DNA from: Endothia cerciana
Taxonomy: Eukaryota > Ascomycota > Sordariomycetes > Diaporthales > Cryphonectriaceae
Assembly (NCBI GenBank): GCA_026119935.1
Contig: JALRMH010000085.1
Span: 1-64,000, forward strand
Direction: 5' to 3'
DNA length: 64,000 bases
Shown: piece after piece, positions 55,936-64,000 of the stretch
How positions within the stretch are numbered: position 1 is the stretch's first letter
Layout: the number at the start of each line of letters is the position of its first letter
Made by a program: the position numbers and the translations under genes
The notes under the pieces: model-generated
What the model saw: the letters and a program-made list of their open reading frames with translations, nothing else
The model's database searches: none
What the model was told of the DNA's origin: nothing

Positions 55936-58072
55936 ATTGGCCACCCAATGCAATAGGCGCAGGGTGCAACACGTGGTCAGCCAGTACATACGGTCTTGAT
56001 TGGAAACAATTTTGTCTACTATTTCGTTCCAAGTTCCAAGTTGAAAACCTTTTAAGGTTCGGTGCAATCTTTGACGTTACACCTAAGCCAGAGGGTTGCC
56101 ATGGTGATTAATCACATGATCTGTCACGACGGAAAGTTTGATTGATCAGTTCAGGCAATTGTTGGATGAAGGCTTGTCCCTATGATGTAGTGTGGGCTCG
56201 TTCATTTTCTTTGACTTGGCCCTCCCTGCTATAGCAGATATCAAAAGCACTCACGAAGATGGACAGTATAGTTCAATCAAGCTGGCGTCTCTCCAGAGTC
56301 TCCCATGTCTTGGGTCTCTCGTACTCTGCTCGTACATAAGGTTTCTAACTGGACCCATGGTCCCATATTGCAGCACCGTGATGCACTTTCGACCTGTCCG
56401 CAGCCAAATCATTCACCTCGGGAGCTAAAATTAAGGCTGCCCTCGACCGGCAGAACCTAGCCGACTCGAACTCGTAGCCGTGTACATTTGGAAACAGTTG
56501 CATTGGCAGAGAGCATCATACGGATGACTTCGTATTGTTACGGAGAAGTATGTATGGAGCAACGAAAGAAGTACTTGTTACTACATAGCCGCAAAGGTGA
56601 CTTGACAGGTACAATGCCCGCTGTCCCTTCATGTGAGAAAAAACACTGGCACCAGTCTCTAAGAAGCGCCCAACGAGTGTTGGAATGGTTTGATTCCACG
56701 AATGGAAGTCAAGCCTATAGCAGAGAATCTACACGGCTACAGCAGACACTTCGCCAGTCCAGCTGGCCCAACACAATAATATGTGTTCTTGATTGGCTCC
56801 AAGGCCGAGACTTTGCAATGCGAATCGATCCGAGGAATATTCTCAGCGACTGGAGCACGATACCTGTGCAACATTGTGTACTCAAAGTGAAACTGTGGGT
56901 CTGAGTTCTTGCGCAAGATACGGAAAGCCCGAGGTTCTTGCCGCTGTAATCATGATCAATCCTGATGCCCTATCTGGATGGAGAAATCGACCGTACAGAG
57001 GCCGCATCGAACGAGCAAAAACCATAATTACAAACATGATACTTGCTTCTATGGTGCCAAATGCTGTCACTGGCCCGGCTTCCGGATCAGGCCTGTCTCA
57101 CACTTAGAGGATGGAGGTACAGCAGCAGCTCCAATCTGGTTGCAATCTAAAGGCAAAGGCATCAATACGTTGAGGTCTGCCGCACGATGCCATGAAGTAA
57201 TCTCCAATAGTAATGTATGAATAGGGTCCTGGTCTACGAATGACAAAGACGATTCTTTTGATTCCTCAACCTCATTATGCCCCTGAAGATCTGCTTAGTT
57301 TTCACGGCCTTTGCTCTATTGTGATCATACTCTTCTGGTCGCCTGATACTCTTCCTTGGGCGCGGAGCGAGCGCTGCGGAGGGATGTCGACGGATAAATC
57401 CATCATGCCAAGTGAAACGATGGAATAAAAGAATAGTATGTCCAGGAGTGCATGCAGTCTTCTTTCCTGTTCATGGGTGTCTGTGTTTCGTCGATCCTCA
57501 CCCCACATAAGGCTTGGCATTCTCCTGAGTGCGATGCTATTCGCGAGGACGACCCCACGCTCCACCGTCCGTCCCCAGCCTGGACGCCTCTGCCCTAGGA
57601 TTGACGCGGCTCTCGCTCCTGAAATTTCCCTACAGCGGTGAAACCCCGGACCCTTGCCTCACGGCGGAGTTGTTTCTATCTGGCACGCGGAGAAACGAGA
57701 TTCAAGGCTCTCGGAGAAGGATCTGGACTCGACTTCCACGGGGTATGCACGCCTCGATGCCATTCGGAAAGTGGAGGGGCTCGGGAGGACTACAAAATGT
57801 ACTATGTAGGCGAGGCTCCAGAGCCGCTTAGCTGTGTATATAAAAAAGGCTCGGGATCTACACCGCTCATAGATCTTGGTCCTGATCGGTATCCTCCAAG
57901 ACATACCGACTGCGTCGTCTAAACCGCCTTAGGAGCCATCATCTTTGTCATTCTCTCTGGCCCATAGCGTCGTTCATTCGCTTCTCTGCAAATCTTCTGC
58001 GCCACTTTCTCTTGGCATAGCTGGTCACTTGTCCATCTTTTGATATCCGTTCATTGATCTATATATAAAACC
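55936..58072. other. Spacer between hydrophobin and polygalacturonase
   Basis: 2.1 kb, more AT-rich than the gene-dense regions, with no supported gene. A TATATAAAA-like element occurs at 57838 and another (TATATATAAAA) at 58060, only about 12 nt before the polygalacturonase ATG. Confidence 0.5.
58060..58070 (+). promoter_or_regulatory. TATA-like element adjacent to polygalacturonase start
   Basis: TATATATAAAA ends a few bases before the ATG at 58073. It is too close for a normal TATA box driving that ATG. The TATATAAAA at about 57838 is better placed for a transcript with a leader. Confidence 0.4.
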
Positions 58073-59176
58073 ATGCATCGCACAGTTGCTACCATCCTCG
58101 CCGGCGTCTCTGCCGTGCTTGCCACCCCGGCCCCGGCCGTGACTCCCGCCGCCACCTTGGCGAAGCGGGACTCTTGTGTCTTCAGCGGCAGTGATGGTGC
58201 GGCCTCGGCGTCCGCATCCAAGGCTGACTGCGCCACCATTACCCTGTCTGCCCTGACTGTGCCCTCGGGCACGACCCTTGACCTTACTGACCTCTCAGAC
58301 GGCACCTCGGTCATCTTCGAGGGTACCACCACCTGGGAGTACGAAGAGTGGGACGGTCCTCTCTTCGCCGTGAGCGGAACCTCGATCACGGTCTCGGGGG
58401 CTGATGGCCACGAACTCGACGGTCAGGGTGCTCTGTGGTGGGATGGCGAGGGTGACGATGGTATCTCGAAGCCCAAGTTCTTCCAGGCCCACGATCTGAC
58501 CGATTCAACCATCGAGAACATCAACATCCTGAACCCTCCCCACCAGGTCTTTAGCATCAACGGCTGTCAAACACTTACGGTCAGCGGCGTCACGATCGAT
58601 GGCTCGGACGGCGATGCCGACGACCTCGGTGCGAATACGGACTGCTTCGATATTGGTGACTCCGACTCGGTCACCATCACCGATGCCACTTGCTACAACC
58701 AAGATGACTGTGTTGCGGTCAACTCGGGAACAAACATCGTGTTCAGCGGAGGATACTGCTCCGGCGGCCACGGTCTATCCATCGGTAGCATTGGTGGTCG
58801 CGATGATAATACCGTCAAGACTGTCACATTCAAGTCTTCCACTATCACGAACTCCCAGAACGGTGTGAGGGTGAAGACCAAGTCTGGCGAAACTGGCTCC
58901 GTTGAGGATGTCACCTACGAGGATATTACACTCTCTTCCATCTCCGACTACGGTATCGTGATCACTCAGGCCTACGACGGCGATGAGGCAACGACCGGCA
59001 TTCCTATCACAGGCCTCGTCCTCGATGGAGTCACCGGATCGGTCGATGACGACGCGGATGCTGCCATTTACATTGATTGCGGCTCCGGCGCCTGCTCTGA
59101 CTGGACGTGGACCGACGTGGATGTCACTGGCGCTGACAACGACTGCAGCAACGAGCCGGATGGCATTTCTTGCTAA
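58073..59176 (+). CDS. Secreted endopolygalacturonase (GH28)
   Basis: Hydrolyses alpha-1,4 bonds in polygalacturonate of plant cell walls, with inversion. Single exon, 367 aa. The N-terminus MHRTVATILAGVSAVLATPAPA is a signal peptide; LAKR just before DSCVFSG is a probable Kex2 pro-site. The four GH28 signatures are all present: NTDCFD (N188-D190), the DD pair in NQDDCV (211-212), GGHGLSIGS with H233, and RVKT (R266, K268). The three catalytic aspartates (D190, D211, D212) are therefore intact. Surface loops are unusually rich in Asp (DGDADDLGANTD, DDDADAAIY), suggesting a low pI. Cysteine pairs near the C-terminus (CGSGACSDW, DCSNEPDGISC) match fungal endo-PGs. Next to it is a sugar-acid-type catabolic group. 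Confidence 0.95.
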   Translation: MHRTVATILAGVSAVLATPAPAVTPAATLAKRDSCVFSGSDGAASASASKADCATITLSALTVPSGTTLDLTDLSDGTSVIFEGTTTWEYEEWDGPLFAVSGTSITVSGADGHELDGQGALWWDGEGDDGISKPKFFQAHDLTDSTIENINILNPPHQVFSINGCQTLTVSGVTIDGSDGDADDLGANTDCFDIGDSDSVTITDATCYNQDDCVAVNSGTNIVFSGGYCSGGHGLSIGSIGGRDDNTVKTVTFKSSTITNSQNGVRVKTKSGETGSVEDVTYEDITLSSISDYGIVITQAYDGDEATTGIPITGLVLDGVTGSVDDDADAAIYIDCGSGACSDWTWTDVDVTGADNDCSNEPDGISC

Positions 59177-59804
59177 GCTACGCTTTGAGGAGTCACGGGG
59201 ATGGGATTTACGTTGTAAGGCCCCAGGGAGTCGGGAACCTCTTGAGCTCGGCGCCCAGTTTTTTTTCTTAATTTAAATCCCATGAGCGTATGCCTACGCC
59301 ATCTAGTCTTTCTGTTCTGTGTACATCATAAAGGCCTGCCATGTATATATTATATCTCTGTGGGGATACAATCAACAATTTTCTCCTTGAACCGCTCAGA
59401 CTGTGCAAGCGATCGAGCATCAGTCGCCTGTGCTTGATTATAGTTCCGACCCTGCTAGCCTTGATATTTAAAAGGTGTGATCAGAGTCGCACGTTGAGAT
59501 CTATGCAATACAACACTGGAATTCTTGGGCATAGCTTCATGGAGGAGCCAGCCACAGCAGGTGAGGCAGTCCATAGGGCTTACAGGGAAAGTCTCCGTTG
59601 GAACCTCCTGCAGAGAATAGCGCTGTCGCAGTTTAGTTTATTTTACTGGCGCTATGGTGAACGAGGCTACTGACTGTGAGCATGATGGAGGTGTCAGAAG
59701 CTATCTTTAGCCGTCCGGCGCCATCGAACACGAAGTGAGTTATCATTTTCCCTTCCTTACATTGGAGGGCCATTGGCCCCACGTACGGATGTAGATGCTC
59801 AACT
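59177..59804. other. Convergent spacer
   Basis: 628 nt between the ends of the polygalacturonase and dehydrogenase genes, AT-rich. No gene is seen. Confidence 0.45.
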
Positions 59805-61175
59805 TCACCCTAGCCAGGCTTTCACCACGGCTGCCAACGCAAGTTGCGTGGTTGCACCCGAGCTCGTCCCACTGTCCTGCAGCGCGATCCGCACCATGTT
59901 CAATGCCTGATTCCCAAGGAACAGTGGCATCTTGAGCCGTTGAGCCTCGTCGACTGCCGCCTGCAGCTTCTCTGCAGCCTGTTCCAGCCCCCCAATGACC
60001 CCGTTACTCTGGATCGTCCAGCCCCCCCCTGAGTTATGCCTGCCAGTCTTGAACGCCTTGACCATCTCAGGCCCGAATGCATCGAGCATATGGCTGCCGC
60101 CGGCGGCATTAATGCACAGTTCGAAGACCTGGTCTAGATCAAGTCCGACGTGGTTGGCGAATGCGATGGTTTCGGCCGTCGAGCAGAGGTGAATGCCCTT
60201 GAGCAGTTCCACGACAAGGTCCAACTTCTGAGTCTCGTCGCTCACTAGTCCAACAACTGGGCCAACCTTTCCAACTCCCTCGCTATACAGCCTCAGCAAA
60301 CAAGCGTCGTCGTCCGCACCCCAGCCCCGACCCAGAGCTGTGAGGTACACTTGCTCGGCCACACTTGTCATCGGCGTCGGAAACTTATATCTCCTGGCCT
60401 CGGATGTGATGATCCCCGCGTCCTTGAGGATAATAGTAACCGCGCTCGCGACGGGTTTGAAGTCTGGAGCCAGTAGCCGGGGCAGCCTATTCTCAAACAT
60501 CCAGCTTCGTCCTGCTGACTTCAAGACCGCATCGGACGCCTTCCTCGGGTCCAGGCCAAGATGGCTCGCAAAGCCCAGCGCCTCGCCCGCGGAGAGGATC
60601 TGGTTCGCTGCTAACACCTGGTGACACATTTTCATGTTACTACCAGCGCCGACGCCGCCCTTGACGAAGTAGAGCTTCTGTGGATCGGACATGGCCTGTA
60701 GCAGTGTCCTCCCTTTGTCGATAGCCTCGTCCGACCCACCCGCCATGATGGACAGCGTACCCTCGGCTGCACGTATCGTCCCTCCGGACACGGGGCTGTC
60801 GACTAGGTAGACGTCACCACGGCCAACATTGACCAGCTGCTTGGCCAACCCTTGCACATAGGCACACGGTACAGTCGAACAGAGCACCAGTGTCGCACCC
60901 TGTGGCAAGGCGGGAACCGCCGGATGCTCTCCTTCGAACAGCACAGCCTGGGCCTGCATGGCCGTGGCGACCATGCACACGCAGAATGCCTTATCCCGGA
61001 CGGCCTCTGCGGGCGTAGCTGCCGCGCTGCCTCCGGCCTGCTTGAACCGCTCGAGCGTTGGGGCCCAGACATCAAAGCCGGTGACGGGATAGCCCTCTCC
61101 CACCAGATGAGTGGCCATCCCAAAGCCCATGGCCCCTAGGCCGAGGAAAGCGACTGCTGGCTTGGTGGCTGCCAT
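59805..61175 (-). CDS. Beta-hydroxyacid dehydrogenase, LtnD/3-hydroxyisobutyrate dehydrogenase-like
   Basis: NAD-dependent enzyme of the 6PGDH/HIBADH superfamily, single exon, 456 aa from the ATG at 61175. The N-terminal Rossmann domain has AFLGLGAMGFGMATHLV (GxGxMG) and the substrate-binding SPVSGGTIRAAEGTL. The catalytic-helix region GVGAGSNMKMCHQVLAANQ follows, with the expected lysine. A second, homologous helical segment appears about 180 residues later (LKGIHLCSTAETIAFANHVGLDLDQVFELCINAAGGSHMLD), so the C-terminal domain is duplicated, about 150 residues longer than ordinary HIBADH (about 300). Bacterial LtnD oxidises L-threonate. Plant and fungal multidomain proteins fuse this enzyme type to a DUF1537 kinase and a class II aldolase. 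The adjoining divergent aldolase gene supports a role in catabolism of a four-carbon or related sugar acid. Confidence 0.85.
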   Translation of the reverse strand: MAATKPAVAFLGLGAMGFGMATHLVGEGYPVTGFDVWAPTLERFKQAGGSAAATPAEAVRDKAFCVCMVATAMQAQAVLFEGEHPAVPALPQGATLVLCSTVPCAYVQGLAKQLVNVGRGDVYLVDSPVSGGTIRAAEGTLSIMAGGSDEAIDKGRTLLQAMSDPQKLYFVKGGVGAGSNMKMCHQVLAANQILSAGEALGFASHLGLDPRKASDAVLKSAGRSWMFENRLPRLLAPDFKPVASAVTIILKDAGIITSEARRYKFPTPMTSVAEQVYLTALGRGWGADDDACLLRLYSEGVGKVGPVVGLVSDETQKLDLVVELLKGIHLCSTAETIAFANHVGLDLDQVFELCINAAGGSHMLDAFGPEMVKAFKTGRHNSGGGWTIQSNGVIGGLEQAAEKLQAAVDEAQRLKMPLFLGNQALNMVRIALQDSGTSSGATTQLALAAVVKAWLG

Positions 61176-61834
61176 GACTGTCGTTCCGAATGGCCATGCA
61201 CGAGATGCAGATCTGAATGGCCGAGGGCGGTGGGCTGAACGGACGTGGTGTGTTATGCCAAATGTAGCAAGTCTTTTCGATACACAAGATGAGCTCCTGT
61301 GGAGGGTGTGAGGACCCGCGAATATAGGATGTCGTGACGGGTCACCGAGATCGGTTGTCTTTCCCACCTCTCGGGTGTAGTTGGTAACTTGAGCCGGGCC
61401 CCCAACAGCCAAACACCATTCGCTCACTGCCTGTGTCAGCTGCCGTGAATCCATCCCCGTTCGCGGCGGCGGGTTAGAAGAGCCATTGGGCCTTGGTAGC
61501 GCGCTTCTCCCCACACAGCGGGAGGTTCCAGTTCCCCTCGCGAAGGGCGTCATCGAGGAGTGGGAAATCTGCAACCTGTGCCCCACAGTGGCACATTAGA
61601 TTTATCCGGTGGCCTATGGGCCTGCATGAATCGAGGACAGCCAACCTCGCCGACCGGACGTCGCGCCATCACCTCTCGGCTGATATGCTGCGAGCCCGAG
61701 ACTCTTTGGTGCTGGTTGACCAAGGCCATTCCTCACCGTCGAAAAATATCCCGTCGAAGCCTGCGAACAAATGCAAATAGGCTTGACCCAATCTCCCCAG
61801 CTTCTACCTACAGCGTCCAAGTCCAATATCGATC
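61176..61834. promoter_or_regulatory. Bidirectional promoter of dehydrogenase and aldolase
   Basis: This 659-nt gap separates two head-to-head genes of related metabolism, so shared control is likely. I see no clear named operator. The upstream frames of both genes stay open in places but carry no motifs. Confidence 0.5.
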
Positions 61835-62842
61835 ATGCCACGCCCTCCACTGTCTGAGAACCGGTCCCTGGCCATCCTCAAAGCAGCCCGGCAAGGCAAA
61901 TACGCCGTGCCGGGGATGTGCTGCTATAACATCGAGGCTATCATGGCGACCGTCAGGGCGGCCGAGGCACGCAAGTCCCCCGCGATGGTCCTGCTCTTCC
62001 CGTGGGCCATCCAGTACGCCGGAACGTCTCTGGTCAGGGCGGCAGCGGATGCATGTCACAACGCCAAGGTGCCCATATCCCTTCACCTAGACCACTGTCA
62101 GACTCCCGAACTGGTCAGACGTGCGGCTGACATCGAGGATGGCTTCGATTCCATCATGTGTGACATGTCGCATTACGACAAGGAGGAGAACCTCGAGCTC
62201 ACTAGGGAGCTCGTGGCGTACTGTCACGAGCGGGGTATCGCCGCCGAGGCGGAGCCTGGGAGGATTGAGGGCGGCGAAGATGGTGTGGCGGCTACGGCGG
62301 ATCTAGAAGGACTGCTCACCACGCCCGAAGAGGCCGAGGAGTTCGTGGCCACGGGCATCGAGATGTTGGCTCCTGCTTTTGGCAACGTGCACGGCGAATA
62401 TGGTCCTCGGGGCATCCGGCTGGAGTATGATCGCCTGGCCAGCATCTATAAGAAGGTCGGCGACCGAGTGCAGTTGGTGCTCCACGGAGCCGACCCTTTC
62501 ACCGAGGAGATCTTCAGGAAGTGCATCGATAATGGCGTCACAAAGGTCAACGTACGTGTGCTCACTCCCTCCTTTCAAGCCTTGACAACAAGTGTTCTGC
62601 GGAATGGAATTCCGGCACGCATTGTTACGGGGCGTAGGGAAAAGGTCTCCCTCTTGCTCTTCGAAACGTTGCTAACTCCAACTTTTTAACAGATCAACAA
62701 GGGGATGAACAAGCACTATGCAGCAGTACAGAAGGAGATGGATGGAAAGCCTCTGACCAGCGTGATTGAGGCAGGGACGAAGAGGATGCAGGAGGCTATC
62801 GAGATTTACATGGACCAACTGAGCAGCGCCGGCAAGGCCTAA
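61835..62842 (+). CDS. Class II ketose-bisphosphate-type aldolase
   Basis: Zinc-dependent aldolase of the class II fructose/tagatose-bisphosphate family. Exons are 61835..62551 and 62693..62842, giving 288 aa. The 141-nt intron (GTACGT..AACAG, branch CTAAC) splices VTKVN to INKGMNKHY. Signatures are the zinc-binding HLDHC (H84, H87), GFDSIMCDMSHYDKEENLELTRELV, the AEPGRIEGGEDG loop, APAFGNVHGEY (H186) and HGADPFTEE (H217), all in normal order. Relative to true FBP aldolase it is short and lacks the long loops, matching the tagatose/ketose type also found at the end of plant DUF1537 fusion proteins. The start codon lies 660 nt from the divergent dehydrogenase. Substrate is unknown; a four-carbon phosphate split or retro-aldol is plausible. 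Confidence 0.88.
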
Positions 62843-62910
62843 CTCAGAACAACCAGATTAAGAAGCAGTGTTGATTACAATTCGGAAGTATGCAGTTTAT
62901 GAGTATATAT

Positions 62911-62964
<54 letters not shown>

Positions 62965-63469
62965 GGGCTCCGGAACACCATGAGTGGGGGTGATGTCTCT
63001 ACATGCGCGGTGCAAGAGTGTAGAGTGACATCTTCTGATCAGAGAAACTGCTCGCCAGAGGATGTACTTCTCCAACTTGTTCGTAGGCTTCGATATGTCA
63101 CATCAAGACTACCAGCCCCTTGGCTGTTGGCGCCGGCGGTGTGTTCAGAGCCCATTTGTTGAGTAGAGCAGACTGCCGAGACGCAGTGAAACCCAGCCAG
63201 GGGTCGGGGGCCATACTCCGTGATGCCGGATCTCGTCATCTCAACCACTTCTATGGCACCAAATGGGGTCTGTACTGATAGAGCACCCCTTTGGCAGTCA
63301 ATGTCTCTGATGGCAACCCGCCAGATTTCACTCCCTTTCCTCCCTTTCCCTCATCACGACATCTTCAAGCACTTGGGCTACTCAATCCGGTTCACTTCTC
63401 CTCAGCGGCCTCACCCTATAGTTCCAAATCAATTGCTCCCACCCCGCCGTTATCGCCCCATACTGCAGG
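62843..63469. other. Intergenic spacer with long (TA)n
   Basis: 627 nt between the aldolase and the TIM-like gene. It contains a (TA)n-rich repeat at 62903-62962 and presumably the promoter of the TIM-like gene. Confidence 0.5.
62903..62962. repeat. (TA)n/(CATA)n repeat
   Basis: TA units interrupted by three CATA units, then about 19 TA units. Confidence 0.9.
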
Positions 63470-64000
63470 ATGGCCACATCACCCTCACGCCGGCGCTTGG
63501 TAGGAGTCTCCACCAAGATGTACTTCTCGGCAGCACGAACAAAACAGTATGTTTCCGATGTCGTGGCGCAGCTCTCCACGTCTCCGGACATCCTCACGGA
63601 TGTCGATGTCTTCATCATCCCGGATCACCTCACGATGGCCTCCGTTGTCTCGCAGCTAGAGACCAGCAGGACACCGATCATGGTCGGTGCCCAGGACGCA
63701 TCCTGGGAAGACACAGGCGCATACACCGGCGAGATCTCGCCTTTAGTACTCGCCGAGCTTGGCTGTCGGATCGTGGAGCTGGGACACGCCGAGCGGCGGC
63801 GGATCTTTGGTGAGACGGATGCGGACACTGCCAAGAAGGCCATTGCTGCCTCCAGGAATGGTCTGATCCCTCTGGTTTGCATTGGCGAGCGGTCGAGGGG
63901 TGTCGTGAGCAAGGCCGTGGGAGAGTGTGCTACCCAAGTTGAGGCGGTCATGAAGGCAGTTCCGGAGGATGCTGAGGTGGTCCTGGCTTATGAGCCGGTC
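63470..64000 (+). CDS. Triosephosphate-isomerase-like protein (partial, cut by window end)
   Basis: Member of the TIM family, 177 codons to the window edge with no stop. The catalytic lysine (STKMYF, K16), histidine (ELGHAERRRIFGE, H106) and glutamate (AYEPV, E175) are present, so isomerase chemistry is likely. The usual N-terminal motif GNWKMN is replaced by VSTKMYF: the conserved Asn before Lys is missing, and ELGHAERR replaces the normal IGHSERR. This argues against the housekeeping glycolytic enzyme and for a paralogue such as the tetrulose-phosphate isomerases (EryH/DerI/LerI type). The start at 63470 is the nearest ATG to the conserved first strand. It lies on the same strand as the aldolase, 628 nt downstream. 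Confidence 0.82.
   Translation, partial: MATSPSRRRLVGVSTKMYFSAARTKQYVSDVVAQLSTSPDILTDVDVFIIPDHLTMASVVSQLETSRTPIMVGAQDASWEDTGAYTGEISPLVLAELGCRIVELGHAERRRIFGETDADTAKKAIAASRNGLIPLVCIGERSRGVVSKAVGECATQVEAVMKAVPEDAEVVLAYEPV

Noticed and set aside
55936..58072. Several 60-140 codon frames in the hydrophobin-polygalacturonase spacer
   Set aside because: None has a motif, a signal peptide or supporting splice sites, and stops are frequent in all frames.
63170..63813. Plus-strand frame 63220..63813 overlapping the TIM-like gene
   Set aside because: It is out of frame with the conserved TIM motifs, and its sequence has no family features.

Overview
The window reads as a filamentous ascomycete nuclear chromosome, most likely Pezizomycotina and probably Sordariomycetes. 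Genes carry short GT..AG introns (mostly 56-140 nt) with CTAAC or CTGAC branch sites, coding DNA is GC-rich with C/G-ending codons, and the gene set includes fungal tRNA ligase, a Zn2Cys6 regulator, an Ish1/Msc1-type repeat protein, a class II hydrophobin and a GH28 polygalacturonase. Many gene models were joined by hand across introns from reading frame, splice signals and family motifs; start codons are the least certain part.

Left third (0.5-21 kb): RRP1 (rRNA processing), sphingosine kinase (minus strand), MIX23/CID2-like mitochondrial protein and the NatA auxiliary subunit NAA15. Then comes a gene-poor, simple-repeat-rich stretch of about 7 kb, followed by a polyglutamine Zn2Cys6 transcription factor whose zinc cluster is split by a 919-nt intron.

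Middle (21-52 kb): mostly housekeeping genes. These are a D-2-hydroxyacid dehydrogenase, S-adenosylhomocysteine hydrolase, eIF3h, a UPF0643-type protein, a PET8-like mitochondrial carrier, a PEBP protein, a small membrane orphan, the multi-repeat Ish1/Msc1-like protein, TRL1, TRP4, mitochondrial uL10m (MRPL11), a UPF0132-type membrane protein and the proteasome ATPase RPT5.

Right part (52-64 kb): accessory in character, with long spacers. It holds a four-exon class II hydrophobin, a secreted endopolygalacturonase, then a compact sugar-acid/tetrose-type catabolic group. That group is an LtnD-like beta-hydroxyacid dehydrogenase divergent from a class II ketose-bisphosphate-type aldolase, followed by a triosephosphate-isomerase-like enzyme cut by the window end. 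Its N-terminal active-site motif is not canonical TPI, so this group is the best candidate for an undescribed pathway here. The missing step would be a kinase just beyond the right edge.

Noncoding DNA is rich in poly(G)/poly(C) tracts of 9-15 bases, microsatellites and small palindromes. I saw no convincing tRNA, rRNA, CRISPR or intact transposon.
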